64,000 nt of DNA from Paenibacillus chibensis (GCF_004001045.1 NZ_BIMK01000017.1:62001-126000), one strand, 5' to 3'; positions 9,139-19,109 are shown, numbered from the stretch's first letter. Program-made: numbers and translations. Notes: generated by a model from the sequence alone, not told the origin.

Positions 9139-9279
9139 TCGTTCCAGCCTCCTCATTGCATTCCATACTTCGATGATAGTTTAAATATTGATGCATTACA
9201 ATAGGATTGGACATTCTCTTAAGGCGAATTCCTTTCCGGCCGAGAGAACTGAATCACGACCAAGAAAGAGGGTTAACCG

Positions 9280-10194
9280 ATGAAACGTTCGCTTTACGGG
9301 TATTTGATTTTGCTCAGCCTCATTTGGGGCGGATCGTTTTTCTTCATTAAAATTTTGCTGCAGTATTACGGGCCGGGCTCCATCGCCTTTTTGCGCTCTG
9401 CCTTCGGCATTGTCGCCGTGCTGGCGTACATGCTTATCCGGCGTCAACCCATCCGGTTCCGCCACATCCCGTGGATTCCCATGATCGCAGTAGGCCTTAT
9501 GCAAACGGCCGTACCCTGGAGCCTCATCGGCTTCAGCGAAACCCGGCTCAGCAGCAGCACAGCTTCGGTTCTAAACGCGACTACGCCGCTTTGGACGCTG
9601 ATGCTGGGACTTGCCTTTTTCGGGCGGAAATCCAACCGGTTCCAGTGGATCGGTCTCGGACTCGGCTTTGTTGGTCTGCTCGTCCTGCTTGATATCCGTC
9701 CTTCCAAAATACTGGACAGCGATCTCACCGGATTCGGCGCAATGCTGCTCGCTACGTTTTTTTATGGCGTGTCATCCCAGTTGTCGAAGAAATATCTGCA
9801 CCAGGTGACCTTGGTGGAAACCGTCCTGTGCACGCTTGCGGTCGGCTGCATTGGGAGCGGAATATTGGCGTTCGGCTTCGAGCCCTTCTCGCTCGCGCCG
9901 CTACTGCAGGACCGCAGCGTCATTTTCGCCTTGATCGGACTCGGCTGCATGGGTTCCGCGGTGGCATACTTTTTGTTTTACCATCTGGTCCAAAAAGGGA
10001 GTGCTGAATTTTCGACGATGTCGACCTATCTGATTCCTGCCACTGCGATTGTGTGGGGTGCCCTGCTGCTGGATGAGCCCGTACATGCGAGCTTGCTCAC
10101 GGGGATGGCACTCATTCTGTGCGGCGTGTTTTTAACGGGCCGGACTCCGGGCAAATCCCGGCGTGTAAAAGCCGGTTCCGAGCTGCAGGGATAA
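9280..10194 (+). CDS. DMT superfamily EamA-type transporter
   Basis: A 304-residue protein with ten predicted hydrophobic helices and two EamA repeats. The first opens with LILLSLIWGGSFFFIKILL, and the second near residue 150 contains FGAMLLATFFYGVSSQLSKKYL. The family motif around FSETRLSSSTASVLNATTPLWTLML near residue 90 is clear. Starts at ATG 9280 after AAGAGGG. Members export amino acids, nucleosides or other small metabolites; the substrate is unknown. Regulation by the divergent ArsR-like gene is the simplest reading of the arrangement. Confidence 0.92.
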   Translation: MKRSLYGYLILLSLIWGGSFFFIKILLQYYGPGSIAFLRSAFGIVAVLAYMLIRRQPIRFRHIPWIPMIAVGLMQTAVPWSLIGFSETRLSSSTASVLNATTPLWTLMLGLAFFGRKSNRFQWIGLGLGFVGLLVLLDIRPSKILDSDLTGFGAMLLATFFYGVSSQLSKKYLHQVTLVETVLCTLAVGCIGSGILAFGFEPFSLAPLLQDRSVIFALIGLGCMGSAVAYFLFYHLVQKGSAEFSTMSTYLIPATAIVWGALLLDEPVHASLLTGMALILCGVFLTGRTPGKSRRVKAGSELQG

Positions 10195-10727
10195 CCATGA
10201 ACGTGTTCACATTTCGGGAGCCGCATTCCTTTGTCTGCCCAACCGCACAGGCGGCTTCCCGCAGAGTGAATGGCTTTCATTCACGAGTGCTCTTGCCAAA
10301 TAGTTACATCTGTGATATAATTTAATATTGTAAGTTCAATTTAACCCCTTTACGTTCCTCGCAAGAAGAATAACTCTTCGTGACCACGAAGTTTTAAATT
10401 CCTATTTTGAATAACCCAAACGAAGTATGAGTTTATGTAAAGACGAAATTCTGATTCACACTGGCGCGGTCATCGGAGCCGCAAGGACAAAAGAGAGGCA
10501 GGGCTTTTGTTGTTTTAGAAATGTCATTATTCTGTTCACTGATATAGAATGAACCGAAGTTCCCTTTAACTTTCGTTCATTTTATACAACAAGAAAACAC
10601 CAGGGACCGGCTGCAGCCGTACTACAGGCTGTCAGGGGTTAAATAGTTGGCGTCATGCTGCGCCAGACCAAAACAATAGACCCCCGGGACGTTGCCATCG
10701 CAGCTTCCCGGGGGTTTTCCATTTGTT
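10195..10727. other. 533-base gap with two hairpin terminators and possible small RNA
   Basis: No convincing coding region on either strand between the convergent exporter and deacetylase genes. It holds an imperfect inverted repeat at 10548-10582 followed by TTTTATAC, and a strong hairpin at 10681-10715. The stretch 10590-10680 is rich in short complementary pieces (GGCTGCAGCC, GGCGTC/GCGCC) and could be the body of a small RNA ending at the second hairpin. No family was recognised. Confidence 0.4.
10681..10718. terminator. Strong bidirectional terminator
   Basis: Stem ACCCCCGGGA/TCCCGGGGGT with a loop of about 15 bases, followed by TTTTCC on the plus strand. It sits 10 bases beyond the deacetylase stop codon (minus strand). 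Confidence 0.75.
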
Positions 10728-11723
10728 CTATACCTTGTAACCATTTATCGGCGATTTGATCGGCGCGCCTCGCTTCATATATTCAAGCAGCGCCACCGGG
10801 TTGTTATCCATGCCGCCGGCGTTGACACGATAGCCAATGTATTGTCCCGGGCTGTTAATCCCCTGTTTAACGGAGAACGTAACCTCTACACCCAGTTGAT
10901 GACAAATATCGATAACCGACTTGGAGTAGCCGCCATAAGGAAACGCCAATATATTCCGCGTGTTCCCGAGCTTCTCGCGCAGAATCTGATCGGAGAGCCC
11001 CAAATCGCCGCTCACGCGCCGGGTGTACTCTTCATCGGTTTCGACATGATGCAGCGTCTTGTTATCCTCCGGTCCCATCAGCATCGGCTCGGAACGGTCC
11101 TTATTTTTGCCCGCAATCCGAATATAGCCGTAAGCGTGGGAATTGTATGTGTGGCTGTAGAAATCGATACCCGCCCGGTGCATCTCCAGCACCTGCTGCC
11201 AATCGAGCTTGGGCAGGCCCGGCAGCTTCTTGTTGCCAACCGTCCCGACGATCAGGAAGCTGGTCGCGGGCACATGATACTGCTTCAATATGGGATAAAC
11301 ATGCTGGTAAAACGACTCATATCCGTCGTCAAATGTCATCAGCACCGCATTATCGGGCACCGGACGCCGCTTCGTAATGAAATCCGCGTACTGGCTCATC
11401 GTGATCCAGTGAAACCCGTTCGCTTTCATCGCATCCAGCTGCTGTTTGAACACCCCGGTGTCCAAGCTTTTGATATTGGTGGGATTCGGCCGTACGTCAT
11501 GGTACATCAGCACGATCACTTTATTTTTATAATAAACGGCATCCGGCGTCGGTCTGGTGGAGATGAAGCCGTGAACCCGGACTGCACTCGATCCTCCCTT
11601 ATGAACCCCTGCATCCGTTCGGGCCGGATGATAAACATAAGGCCCCTGCCTCCAGAGGAACAACGAAGAAATCAGAAGAATGACGGCAAATGCACTATAC
11701 TGGAGTGTCTTTTTTCGGCGCAT
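10728..11723 (-). CDS. Polysaccharide deacetylase (NodB domain), membrane anchored
   Basis: A 331-residue carbohydrate esterase family 4 protein. A basic MRRKK start followed by a hydrophobic stretch (residues 8-24) gives an N-terminal anchor or signal. Visible NodB motifs are VIVLMYHDVRP near residue 72, MTFDDGY near residue 130 (catalytic Asp and metal Asp) and SHTYNSHAYG (the His-x3-His-like metal site), with a late PYGGYSK. It probably deacetylates peptidoglycan, chitin oligomers or a matrix polysaccharide outside the membrane. ATG 11723 is chosen because it directly precedes the anchor; AGGAG lies 12 bases upstream. Confidence 0.88.
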   Translation of the reverse strand: MRRKKTLQYSAFAVILLISSLFLWRQGPYVYHPARTDAGVHKGGSSAVRVHGFISTRPTPDAVYYKNKVIVLMYHDVRPNPTNIKSLDTGVFKQQLDAMKANGFHWITMSQYADFITKRRPVPDNAVLMTFDDGYESFYQHVYPILKQYHVPATSFLIVGTVGNKKLPGLPKLDWQQVLEMHRAGIDFYSHTYNSHAYGYIRIAGKNKDRSEPMLMGPEDNKTLHHVETDEEYTRRVSGDLGLSDQILREKLGNTRNILAFPYGGYSKSVIDICHQLGVEVTFSVKQGINSPGQYIGYRVNAGGMDNNPVALLEYMKRGAPIKSPINGYKV

Positions 11724-11920
11724 GACATTCAGAAGCTCCTTTATCCCAAAAAATGATGCGCTTGTCGCGCTTGCTGTATACATTGAAATAAAGCTTATTC
11801 TGCCATCGTCAGAATAGACCCTGTTTTCCAAAAAAAAATCAGGTTTTTCATTATTTCATTGGATCATAGAGATACATTCCCTACCCTATTAACATACTCT
11901 GAAAATGAGGAGTGATGCAA

Positions 11921-12259
11921 ATGCCCAACTACCGAATCATCGTTGACCTCTCGGACCGCACGCTGTATTTGCTGGACGGGGATCAGGTCACCAAATCCTA
12001 TCCTGTCGGCATCGGCAAAATGCTCACGAGCACGCCGACAGGTGAATACCGGATCATCAATAAACAGATGAATCCCGGCGGCCCCTTCGGGGTGCTCTGG
12101 ATGGGTCTTTCCAAGCCGCATTACGGCATCCACGGTACCAATGATCCCGACTCGATCGGACATGAGGTATCGCACGGCTGCATCCGGATGCACAACGAGG
12201 ATGTGCTCGACCTTTCCTCCTATGTACCGGTCGGAACCCGGGTCACCATCCGGTCATAA
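11921..12259 (+). CDS. L,D-transpeptidase, YkuD domain
   Basis: A 112-residue, single-domain YkuD protein with no signal peptide. The catalytic signature is complete: YGIHGTND followed by [12 protein letters not shown], in which Cys is the nucleophile. The N-terminus [18 protein letters not shown] is the typical first strand. Enzymes of this class make 3-3 peptidoglycan cross-links, and short cytosolic-looking versions are common in spore formers. ATG 11921 lies 8 bases after GAGGAG. It is divergent from the deacetylase gene. Confidence 0.9.
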   Translation: MPNYRIIVDLSDRTLYLLDGDQVTKSYPVGIGKMLTSTPTGEYRIINKQMNPGGPFGVLWMGLSKPHYGIHGTNDPDSIGHEVSHGCIRMHNEDVLDLSSYVPVGTRVTIRS

Positions 12260-12332
12260 AAGGCGAATCCCTGCCAGGGCATTTCCCGCAGGGATATTCG
12301 GCATGTTTCTATTTTTCCATGGGAACGGCCCG

Positions 12333-13055
12333 TCATTTGGAACTGCCGGGATTGTTCACGCGTATACCCTTCTCGTGCCGGTACTGAATCACCAGCTGCC
12401 GCCAATAATCATAACTTCCTTTATCATCGGAAATGAACGGCTTGTAAAAGTCATAGGCGTCCTTCGCCCAGGCCGGGCAGGGCATGCTCAGCAGGCTCTC
12501 CTGCTGCTGGATCCATTCGCCCTGCTTGGTAACCAGGGCCTGCAGAGCATCGAATGCCGCCTTTTCTTCCTTGGTCATCGGTTCTCCCTCCCCTGACTTG
12601 GCGTCATATTGATAAAGTCCGTTTTGGTCCATGATTTGAATAAGCTTATCCGCATATTGGGGATCTGTTGCATAGCCGGCTTTGGCCACGATTCGGGCAG
12701 CCGTCTTGCCGTCCGTATTTAGCGCTCCCGCATACCGCCTGTCCCCCGCTACTCCGTTCATGATCAGGCGGGAATGATCCTGAATCGACTCCGCCCAGCT
12801 GTGATACATGCGGAAATAAGCGTAAATCTGCACCCGTGCCCCCTTTACATACTCCGAGGTCTGCATTCGGATGCTCCCGGCCGGTCCCTCCCCTTTGATT
12901 CCGAACAGATTGTTCGCTTTGACCGACAGGCTGCTTGCTCCCCATGCGGATTCCAGCGCCGCTTGGGCGATCGTCAGCGAAGCCGGGACGCCCGTGTTTT
13001 GCTGGTCTGTAGCAGCAAGCGGTGCTAATTGGGCAATAAAATCCGTTTTCTTCAC
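12333..13055 (-). CDS. GH73 glucosaminidase (FlgJ/LytG-like)
   Basis: A 240-residue peptidoglycan hydrolase. The glucosaminidase domain fills residues 1-150: VPASLTIAQAALESAWG contains the likely catalytic Glu, and ANNLFGIKG, YFRMYHSWAESI and AGYATDPQYADKLI are the following family motifs. There is no signal peptide. The C-terminal 90 residues form an all-helical tail ending in WRQLVIQYRHEKGIRVNNPG, probably a wall- or partner-binding module. Similar proteins are found beside prophage or flagellar genes, but neither occurs here. Confidence 0.87.
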   Translation of the reverse strand: MKKTDFIAQLAPLAATDQQNTGVPASLTIAQAALESAWGASSLSVKANNLFGIKGEGPAGSIRMQTSEYVKGARVQIYAYFRMYHSWAESIQDHSRLIMNGVAGDRRYAGALNTDGKTAARIVAKAGYATDPQYADKLIQIMDQNGLYQYDAKSGEGEPMTKEEKAAFDALQALVTKQGEWIQQQESLLSMPCPAWAKDAYDFYKPFISDDKGSYDYWRQLVIQYRHEKGIRVNNPGSSK

Positions 13056-13225
13056 GCTCCTTCACCCCCTTCCTTCTTATACAATGCCGGTCGCCGCGGG
13101 ACGGCCTGTACGGGCGTACTTTGAGGAGCAGACAAACAAGCCTGATTTTGACTTCCGCCTCTGGCATTTGCGTCCTTCCCTGCGACTTCTTACAATAGGA
13201 TCATATGGCGACGGAGGGGGAAATC

Positions 13226-13783
13226 ATGAATATGAACATAACGAAATGCACCATTACGAAGGAAGAGGTCCAGCCGGGAATCCGTGCATATCAAGCGGAG
13301 CCGGCCGATAAGGAAGCCGTAAGCGCGCTGATGGTCCAAGCCGCGGCCTGGCTGCAGGGCAAAGGCTCCAAGCAATGGCATGAGCTGCTGGTCGGGGAAG
13401 ACCGTCATGGCGTATCGGCCGCTGTAGACCGCGGCGACGTCTTTATCTTCAAGCAGGAAGGGGTTATTGCCGGAATGGTCATTCTCCAGCAGCATGCGAG
13501 CGCTTGGGATTACTCGCTATGGGGAGAAGAGGGGCATGAATCCGCCGTTTATCTGCATCGGCTTGCCATCAACCGCGAGTTCGGCGGCAGACAGCTTGGC
13601 AATGCGATCCTGCGTTGGGCGGAGAATGGCATCCGTTTTCCAGGCAAGGATCGCATCCGTCTCGACTGCATCGCATCCGTCCCCGCCCTCAACCGCCTGT
13701 ACAGCGGCGCCGGCTTCGATTATATAGGGCAAACGGAAACCGGCTATAACCTGTATGAGAAGATGCAGCCTCCCATGCAATAA
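13226..13783 (+). CDS. GNAT family N-acetyltransferase
   Basis: A 185-residue acetyltransferase. The acetyl-CoA region is LHRLAINREFGGRQLGNAIL near residue 115 (motif A, Q/RxxGxG/A-like), preceded by the strand VIAGMVILQQ and followed by IRLDCIASVPALNRLYSGAGFDYIG. ATG 13226 follows GGAGGGGG. A strong bidirectional hairpin follows at 13803. Substrate unknown. Confidence 0.88.
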   Translation: MNMNITKCTITKEEVQPGIRAYQAEPADKEAVSALMVQAAAWLQGKGSKQWHELLVGEDRHGVSAAVDRGDVFIFKQEGVIAGMVILQQHASAWDYSLWGEEGHESAVYLHRLAINREFGGRQLGNAILRWAENGIRFPGKDRIRLDCIASVPALNRLYSGAGFDYIGQTETGYNLYEKMQPPMQ

Positions 13784-13802
13784 GCCGTCACTCAGATACC
13801 TT

Positions 13803-13840
13803 AAAAAGGCGGGCTCCGATCCACTCGGAGCCCGCCTTTT
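13803..13840. terminator. Bidirectional terminator between convergent genes
   Basis: A-run, perfect stem GGCGGGCTCCGA/TCGGAGCCCGCC, then TTTT. It serves both the acetyltransferase (plus) and the SulP permease (minus). Confidence 0.85.
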
Positions 13841-13904
13841 CTATTCACTTCACTCCTCACACATGCGGCCGCAGCGAAGCTCTGCTCCATCTGCAGTGTT
13901 GGAA

Positions 13905-15362
13905 CTATGAATGGGATGAATCCAATGTAAGACCGATTTGGTCCATCAGACGCCGGCTTTCCGGATTGATCCCCTTTACGGCAACCCGTTTACCCAAAGC
14001 TTCATATTTGCCGGCCACTTTGGAAAGGGCATTCGTTGCCGATTGGTCCCACAGATGAGAATGACTGAAATCGATCACGATTTCATCCGGGTCGTTCTGG
14101 GCATCAAACAGCTGAATGAAATGCGACATCGTGCCGAAGAACAGCTGTCCCTCTATCGTATATACCTTCATCCCTTTGTCGTTGATGACGGCATGAGCAT
14201 GAATCCGAGCCATTTTCCAGCCAAACCGGAGCGCGCTCAGAATGACGCCGGCAATAACGCCCAGCGCCAGATTCGAGGTGGCGACCACAATCGCTACCGT
14301 AACGATCATCACGACAGTATCCCCGATCGGCACCTTCTTCAGTGTCCGCAGAGAATGCCAGTCAAAGGTTCCTACGGACACCATAACCATGACGCCGACG
14401 AGTGCAGCCATCGGGATGACCTTCACGACACTCCCCAGAACGATGATCAGGAACAGCAGGAACACGCCCGCCACAAACGTGGAGAGCCGGGAGCGCCCGC
14501 CGGATTTCACGTTGATCACGGTCTGTCCGATCATTGCGCAGCCGGCCATCCCGCCGAAGAAGCCGGTGATGATATTGGCGATGCCTTGGCCTTTAATCTC
14601 GCGATTCTTGTTGCTGCCTGTGTCCGTCAGCTCATCCACCAGATTGGCTGTAAGCAGCGATTCCGTCATCCCGACTACGGCCAGAGCCAGCGCATACGGA
14701 AGCACGGTCAAGATCATGTGAAACGATAAAGAGACGTCAGGAATATGGAATGAAGGCAGGGTCTGAGTGATCGCTCCCATATCGCCTACGGTTTTGACAT
14801 CGGCATGCGTCAGCACCGACACGATCGTCATGATGATAATCGCCACCAAAGCTGAGGGCACCGCCTTCGTCAGCAGCGGAAACAAATAGATAATCAACAG
14901 CGTTCCGGCAACCATCAGGTACATCACCCAGGTCGCATCCACGAAATTCGGAAGCTGCGCCATGAAAATAACAATGGCGAGCGCGTTGACGAAGCCGACG
15001 ATCACCGGCTGCGGCACAAAGCTGATGAATCTTCCGAATTTCAGCGCCCCCATTACCCATTGCAGAATCCCCGTCAACACGGTCGTCGCAAACAAATATT
15101 CAATTCCGTACTTCGCGACAATCGGACCCATCAACGATGCCATGGCACCGGTCGCCGCAGAGATCATGCCGGGACGTCCCCCGAAGAACGAAATCGAAAC
15201 AGCGATCAGAAAGGATGCATAGAGTCCGACCATCGGGTCTACCCCAGCCATCAGTGAAAATGCGATCGCCTCGGGAATGAGTGCGAAGGCAACGGTCAGT
15301 CCGGATAATAAATCCCTTCTGACATTGCTAAAGAAACCTTGTTTAATCCAATCTAAAAACAA
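13905..15362 (-). CDS. SulP family anion permease with STAS domain
   Basis: A 485-residue SLC26/SulP transporter. The membrane part (residues 10-400) contains LLSGLTVAFALIPEAIAFSL and the motif GMTESLLTANLVDELTDTGSN, and a C-terminal STAS domain (residues 400-485, DEIVIDFSHSHLWDQSA) follows. Bacterial members carry sulfate, bicarbonate or dicarboxylates. TTG 15362 is preferred because GAAGGAG lies 8 bases upstream and the protein then starts with the family-typical FLDWIKQGFF; a GTG at 15476 would add 38 untypical residues. A single-gene unit. Confidence 0.88.
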   Translation of the reverse strand: MFLDWIKQGFFSNVRRDLLSGLTVAFALIPEAIAFSLMAGVDPMVGLYASFLIAVSISFFGGRPGMISAATGAMASLMGPIVAKYGIEYLFATTVLTGILQWVMGALKFGRFISFVPQPVIVGFVNALAIVIFMAQLPNFVDATWVMYLMVAGTLLIIYLFPLLTKAVPSALVAIIIMTIVSVLTHADVKTVGDMGAITQTLPSFHIPDVSLSFHMILTVLPYALALAVVGMTESLLTANLVDELTDTGSNKNREIKGQGIANIITGFFGGMAGCAMIGQTVINVKSGGRSRLSTFVAGVFLLFLIIVLGSVVKVIPMAALVGVMVMVSVGTFDWHSLRTLKKVPIGDTVVMIVTVAIVVATSNLALGVIAGVILSALRFGWKMARIHAHAVINDKGMKVYTIEGQLFFGTMSHFIQLFDAQNDPDEIVIDFSHSHLWDQSATNALSKVAGKYEALGKRVAVKGINPESRRLMDQIGLTLDSSHS

Positions 15363-15479
15363 AGAAACAACTCCTTCTATGATGTTTGGTATGATAGGTC
15401 CGCTCGTCTTTCTTACGCTGCTTCCATAATGCTTTTGGCGCCCCACTCTCAGGTTTGCCGGGTCCGATATGTTCACTTT

Positions 15480-16078
15480 TTACATTATAATCATGGAAAG
15501 AGCCATTTCCAAAACAGCATGTAGGCGATTAAAGAGGGCATTATCATCTCTTTCCTTGCACATTCTCTTTCTTCATTGCCATTTCGGCCTGAGATGTCAC
15601 TTCACGCCATGATCCAGGCATACGGGGAGGGTTCTGACAAGCCAATCCACACTTTTTTCGAAAATGAGGCGTTCTTCCTGCTGCTCGTATCATGAGAATT
15701 CTATCGCCTCTTGAATATATTAGTAGAAACGAAAGTGATCTCTAGCATTTTCGTTTACACCGCCATCCTCTAGTTCTACCCATCCTCCTTGCTTGGCAAA
15801 AAGCTTGCGGCCCGCTCACGCAAGCTTTTTGCGTTTTGATCCGTCTGGCTCTACAACGTTAGTCGGATCCTCCTCATCTGTCTCTTCGCCCTCGCAACCT
15901 CCGTTCGTAAATACGCAAATGATCTATTATTCTTGTCTCGAAACATTATGATTTCGTTGAATATACTATTGCTAGATAAATTGAACTAAAGCGAGAGTAT
16001 CGATCTCTCCTGCATAACCATGAGGGAAGCAGAAGCTTTCGTTCATTTTATTAGAAAGATACGAAGGGAGTGATCGCC
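15480..16078. other. About 600-base gap without a gene
   Basis: No open frame with coding character. The one clear element is a perfect hairpin at 15796-15832. The AT-rich stretch 15930-16000 is the probable promoter area for the small gene at 16079. Confidence 0.5.
15796..15836. terminator. Orphan perfect hairpin terminator
   Basis: Stem GCAAAAAGCTTGCG/CGCAAGCTTTTTGC with a 9-base loop, then GTTTTG. No gene ends immediately before it on either strand, so it may end a small RNA or a long untranslated region. Confidence 0.65.
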
Positions 16079-16453
16079 ATGCCTTTTACTACTGGAATCA
16101 TCACCAGCACAAGGGCAGAGGGAACCGCCGCAACCAACGTTGTAGTCAGTGTCCGTAACGTGGATACCAGCGATGCCACCGTCGTCGTGCAAATCTTTGG
16201 TGTCCCTTGGTCTAATCTGGTTTTGACCCCGCACTATGTCACATCCTATGTTATCCCTGCCAACTCCTCCGATATCCGTGAATTCTATATTGCGGGCAAC
16301 GTGGCTTATGAAGTACAAATCAACAACCTCAGTCCTTCGGTTGAAGTTGCCTTCTCCACGTACGGGATCGATGAATTCGGCAACATTGTAGAAGAGCAAA
16401 GAGTACTGAACTCGGAATTGACACCTATAGCAGCCCTATCTCCCGTTTCATAA
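16079..16453 (+). CDS. Conserved hypothetical beta-rich protein (paralogue of the protein at 23.7-24.1 kb)
   Basis: A 124-residue protein with no signal peptide, no cysteine, and alternating hydrophobic/Thr/Val strands like a beta-sandwich. It starts at ATG 16079 behind GGGAGTGATC. It is clearly homologous to the minus-strand protein at 23706-24071: both open with TTGIIT, share IAGNxxYEVQ in the centre, and end in an E/D-L-T-x-I-A-x-L tail. It lies just upstream of two glycosyltransferases. I do not recognise the family; a spore- or cell-surface structural role is only a guess. Confidence 0.7.
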   Translation: MPFTTGIITSTRAEGTAATNVVVSVRNVDTSDATVVVQIFGVPWSNLVLTPHYVTSYVIPANSSDIREFYIAGNVAYEVQINNLSPSVEVAFSTYGIDEFGNIVEEQRVLNSELTPIAALSPVS

Positions 16454-16705
16454 GTAGCGGCATCCCCGAGGATTGAAGGCAGCCAGATCGGAGGAAGCCC
16501 CGGCAACCCCCTGTAACATCATGATCCACCAGTATGATGCTTCGCTCATGCGGCTCATAGGATTCCTTGAACGCCATAAGAAAGCCTGCGCTGCTCCTCC
16601 GCAGGCTTTCTTATTATTTTTGTTTCATGACATGGTTAACCGCACAGTCAAAGCCTAATTTTGAACGATACAATAGCTGTATATCTGACGGAAGTGGTGA
16701 ATGCC

Positions 16706-17929
16706 TTGACGGATGTGGGAATTGTCATGCCAGTCTACAAACAGAAGCCCGAGTTTCTGAAAGCAGCGCTTGAATCTGTGTTGAGCCAGACGCTGCCTCA
16801 GTTCCGTCTCATCATCGTCATTGACGGAGCTCCTGAAATGGAACCTCTCGTCCGACTGTTCACGAAAGATGATCCTCGTACAGAAGTCATTTCCTATCCG
16901 GAAAATCAGGGGGTTCCTCATGCGCTGAATACCGGCTTTGAGGTGCTGTATCAAGATCCTGCGATCCTGTATCTCACCTGGGTATCCAGCGATAACATAT
17001 ACAGGCCCGAGTTTTTGGCCGTTCTCCGTTCCGCTCTCGCTAAAGGCCCTGACGAACTGGGGCTTGCCTACAGTTCATTCCAAAACATTGACGACCGGAA
17101 TACCCCTTTGTATGATGAGGCATCCTTGGCGGCGCTGCGCCAATACCAGGGGCGGCCGAAAGAGAAGCTGCTTGATTCCTCCATTATCGGAGTTTCTTTT
17201 ATGTATAAAGCGGTATATGCCAAAATGGTACAGGGCGGCTACAGCCTCGCGCCTGTGGAGGATTACGATTATTTTCTAAAACTGACCGATCACTGCGACA
17301 TCCGGTACATCCCGGTCGAGCTGATGGATTACCGGGTGGATTCCACCTTCAGTGTCTCGGCACAGCTGAAATCCGTCGATGCCCACAGGTACTGGCGGTA
17401 CACCTATCACCTGTCCAGACATATGGCCAGAAGCCGCAGGGGCATCCCGCCTGAGATTACGGTTCTGTTCCCTCTCCGGGAAGCTACCCCCGCTGCCATT
17501 GAAAGAATCGAAAATCTGTATGAACAAACCTTCAGCAATTATATATGCTGCGTGCTTGATCTTTCGCCGGACCAGCAGGTCAGCGCCTCGCTTGGCCAGA
17601 TCGCTCATCCGACGACGCTTTTCGAATGGCATCCTTCCCTCACGGCCGCCGAAGCCTTGAGAACCCGCATATTTCAATGGCAGACCCCTTACGCCATCGT
17701 GCTTGACCTGAATCCTTTTGTCTATGTGACGGACCTGGAAATTCTGCATCAGCAGCTGGCAAAATCACCGTCCTACGCATTGGCCAGCTGTTATTCTCCT
17801 GACTATAAGGACATCGGATTTCGTACCGGGCTTCTGGCAGCCCCGGTTCGAAGTAATGAGCTATTCCATACGCAGGCGCTTTCCGACCTGCTTACCCAGC
17901 ATCCGGCGCCTTTGGGTGAGCTGCCATGA
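16706..17929 (+). CDS. Family 2 glycosyltransferase
   Basis: About 407 residues. The GT-A domain is plain: VGIVMPVYKQKPEFLKAALE, IIVIDGA, NQGVPHALNTGFE and the DxD-like WVSSDNIYRPEF near residue 100, then VEDYDYFLKL near residue 190. The last 150 residues are a second, less conserved module. TTG 16706 (after GTGGTGA) is the neatest start; GTG 16697 and TTG 16661 are alternatives. The stop codon overlaps the ATG of the next glycosyltransferase (ATGA), so the two are co-translated and probably act on the same surface glycan. Confidence 0.82.
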   Translation: MTDVGIVMPVYKQKPEFLKAALESVLSQTLPQFRLIIVIDGAPEMEPLVRLFTKDDPRTEVISYPENQGVPHALNTGFEVLYQDPAILYLTWVSSDNIYRPEFLAVLRSALAKGPDELGLAYSSFQNIDDRNTPLYDEASLAALRQYQGRPKEKLLDSSIIGVSFMYKAVYAKMVQGGYSLAPVEDYDYFLKLTDHCDIRYIPVELMDYRVDSTFSVSAQLKSVDAHRYWRYTYHLSRHMARSRRGIPPEITVLFPLREATPAAIERIENLYEQTFSNYICCVLDLSPDQQVSASLGQIAHPTTLFEWHPSLTAAEALRTRIFQWQTPYAIVLDLNPFVYVTDLEILHQQLAKSPSYALASCYSPDYKDIGFRTGLLAAPVRSNELFHTQALSDLLTQHPAPLGELP

Positions 17930-19055
17930 AGATACTGTTTACTTTTTTAACCCGAGCGGCGGCATGGAGACCTTGAACCGGATTCGAAGCAAAGCGCTGA
18001 TGGAACGGGGAATCGAATCGCATCTGCTGTACAATTTGGACGGAGAAGGACGCCAGAACATCAAGGATATCCCTACCTTCGTGACCAGCGATCCGGATAC
18101 GATCCGCAAGCTCATAGAAAAGGAAAAATACCATGCGATCATCATATGCTCGGACATTCACATGCTCATCCAAATCAGCAGCTTTGGTTACGACGGACGC
18201 CTCATCTTTGAACTTCAAGGACTGGGAACACCGGAGGAAGCCCTGCTTATTCTTCAGGATTTCAAAGAACACATCCAGCGGCATGCCGATGCGCTGCTCT
18301 ATCCCCAGACCGCGCATCTGCGCCAGCTTATACGGTCTTTCTTTCCCGATATTCCGCAATATTGCTTTGACGACCCGCTCGACACCCGGAATTTTGGATA
18401 TACCGCCTATCCGCGAAAGCCATTTCCCGTTATCGGCTGGATCGGACGGATTCAGGTTAACAAAAACTGGCGGGAATTTCTGCTGCTGGGGCAGCGCCTC
18501 CTTAAGCTGTACCCCGGGCTGTACCTGTGGCTCTTCGATGACGACACCTTGTCTGACAGCGCCGAACTGGCCGGCTACCGCCAAATGCTTGCCGAAGATC
18601 CTCTTTTATCCTCACGGCTCATCCGCTATTCCAATATCCCGCATGAGCTCATGGCCGATTATCTCAGCATCATCGGAGATTCCGGAGGGATGCTCATCTC
18701 CACCTCCATCCGCGAGGGGTTCGGATATGCGGTCGCTGAAGCCATGCTTTGCCGCTGCCCGGTGCTTTCTACGGACTCCGGCGGCGTAAGAAGGTTTATT
18801 TTTCATAATACAACCGGTAAATTCTATACGCGCGGCAATCTGGAAGAAGGGGTTGCGGAGGCTGTTTCGTTGATGTTAGATCCCCTGTTAAGAAAACAGC
18901 TGGTCCAAAATGCCGAAGCGCATATCCGTAAACATTTTTCCGCGGATTTATATGCGGAACGCTTCATCGCCATGCTGAGTGGACTTGAGGCAACTTCTCC
19001 CTTCTTCGCACCGGATTATGGCTCAGGACCCGAAGCGGCTGACGGTAATGAATAA
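17926..19055 (+). CDS. GT-B (family 4-like) glycosyltransferase with one-base N-terminal frameshift
   Basis: The body from ATG 17964 encodes an uninterrupted GT-B transferase. It contains GRIQVNKNWREFLLLGQRL near the start of the C-terminal domain and the nucleotide-sugar motif REGFGYAVAEAML followed by CPVLSTDSGGVRRFI, the E-x7-E signature. The expected start is ATG 17926, which overlaps the preceding gene's stop and reads MKILFT. That frame shifts out of register at the six-T tract 17943-17948 and stops after 17 codons; one more T would give MKILFTFFNPSGGMETLNR and restore the gene. This is either a sequence error, a real mutation, or slippage. If not repaired, initiation at 17964 would remove the first strand of the fold. 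Confidence 0.78.
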
Positions 19056-19073
19056 GAAATTCATGCACAACAA

Positions 19074-19109
19074 ATAAGCTGCTCCGGAGGATATCCCGGA
19101 GCAGCTTAT
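19074..19109. terminator. Hairpin downstream of glycosyltransferase genes
   Basis: Perfect 14-bp stem ATAAGCTGCTCCGG/CCGGAGCAGCTTAT, 19 bases after the stop codon. No clear T-run follows, so it may be a stabilising or Rho-independent-like element. Confidence 0.55.

Noticed and set aside
10692..11756. Plus-strand open frame of 354 codons
   Set aside because: Antisense to the polysaccharide deacetylase with intact NodB motifs.
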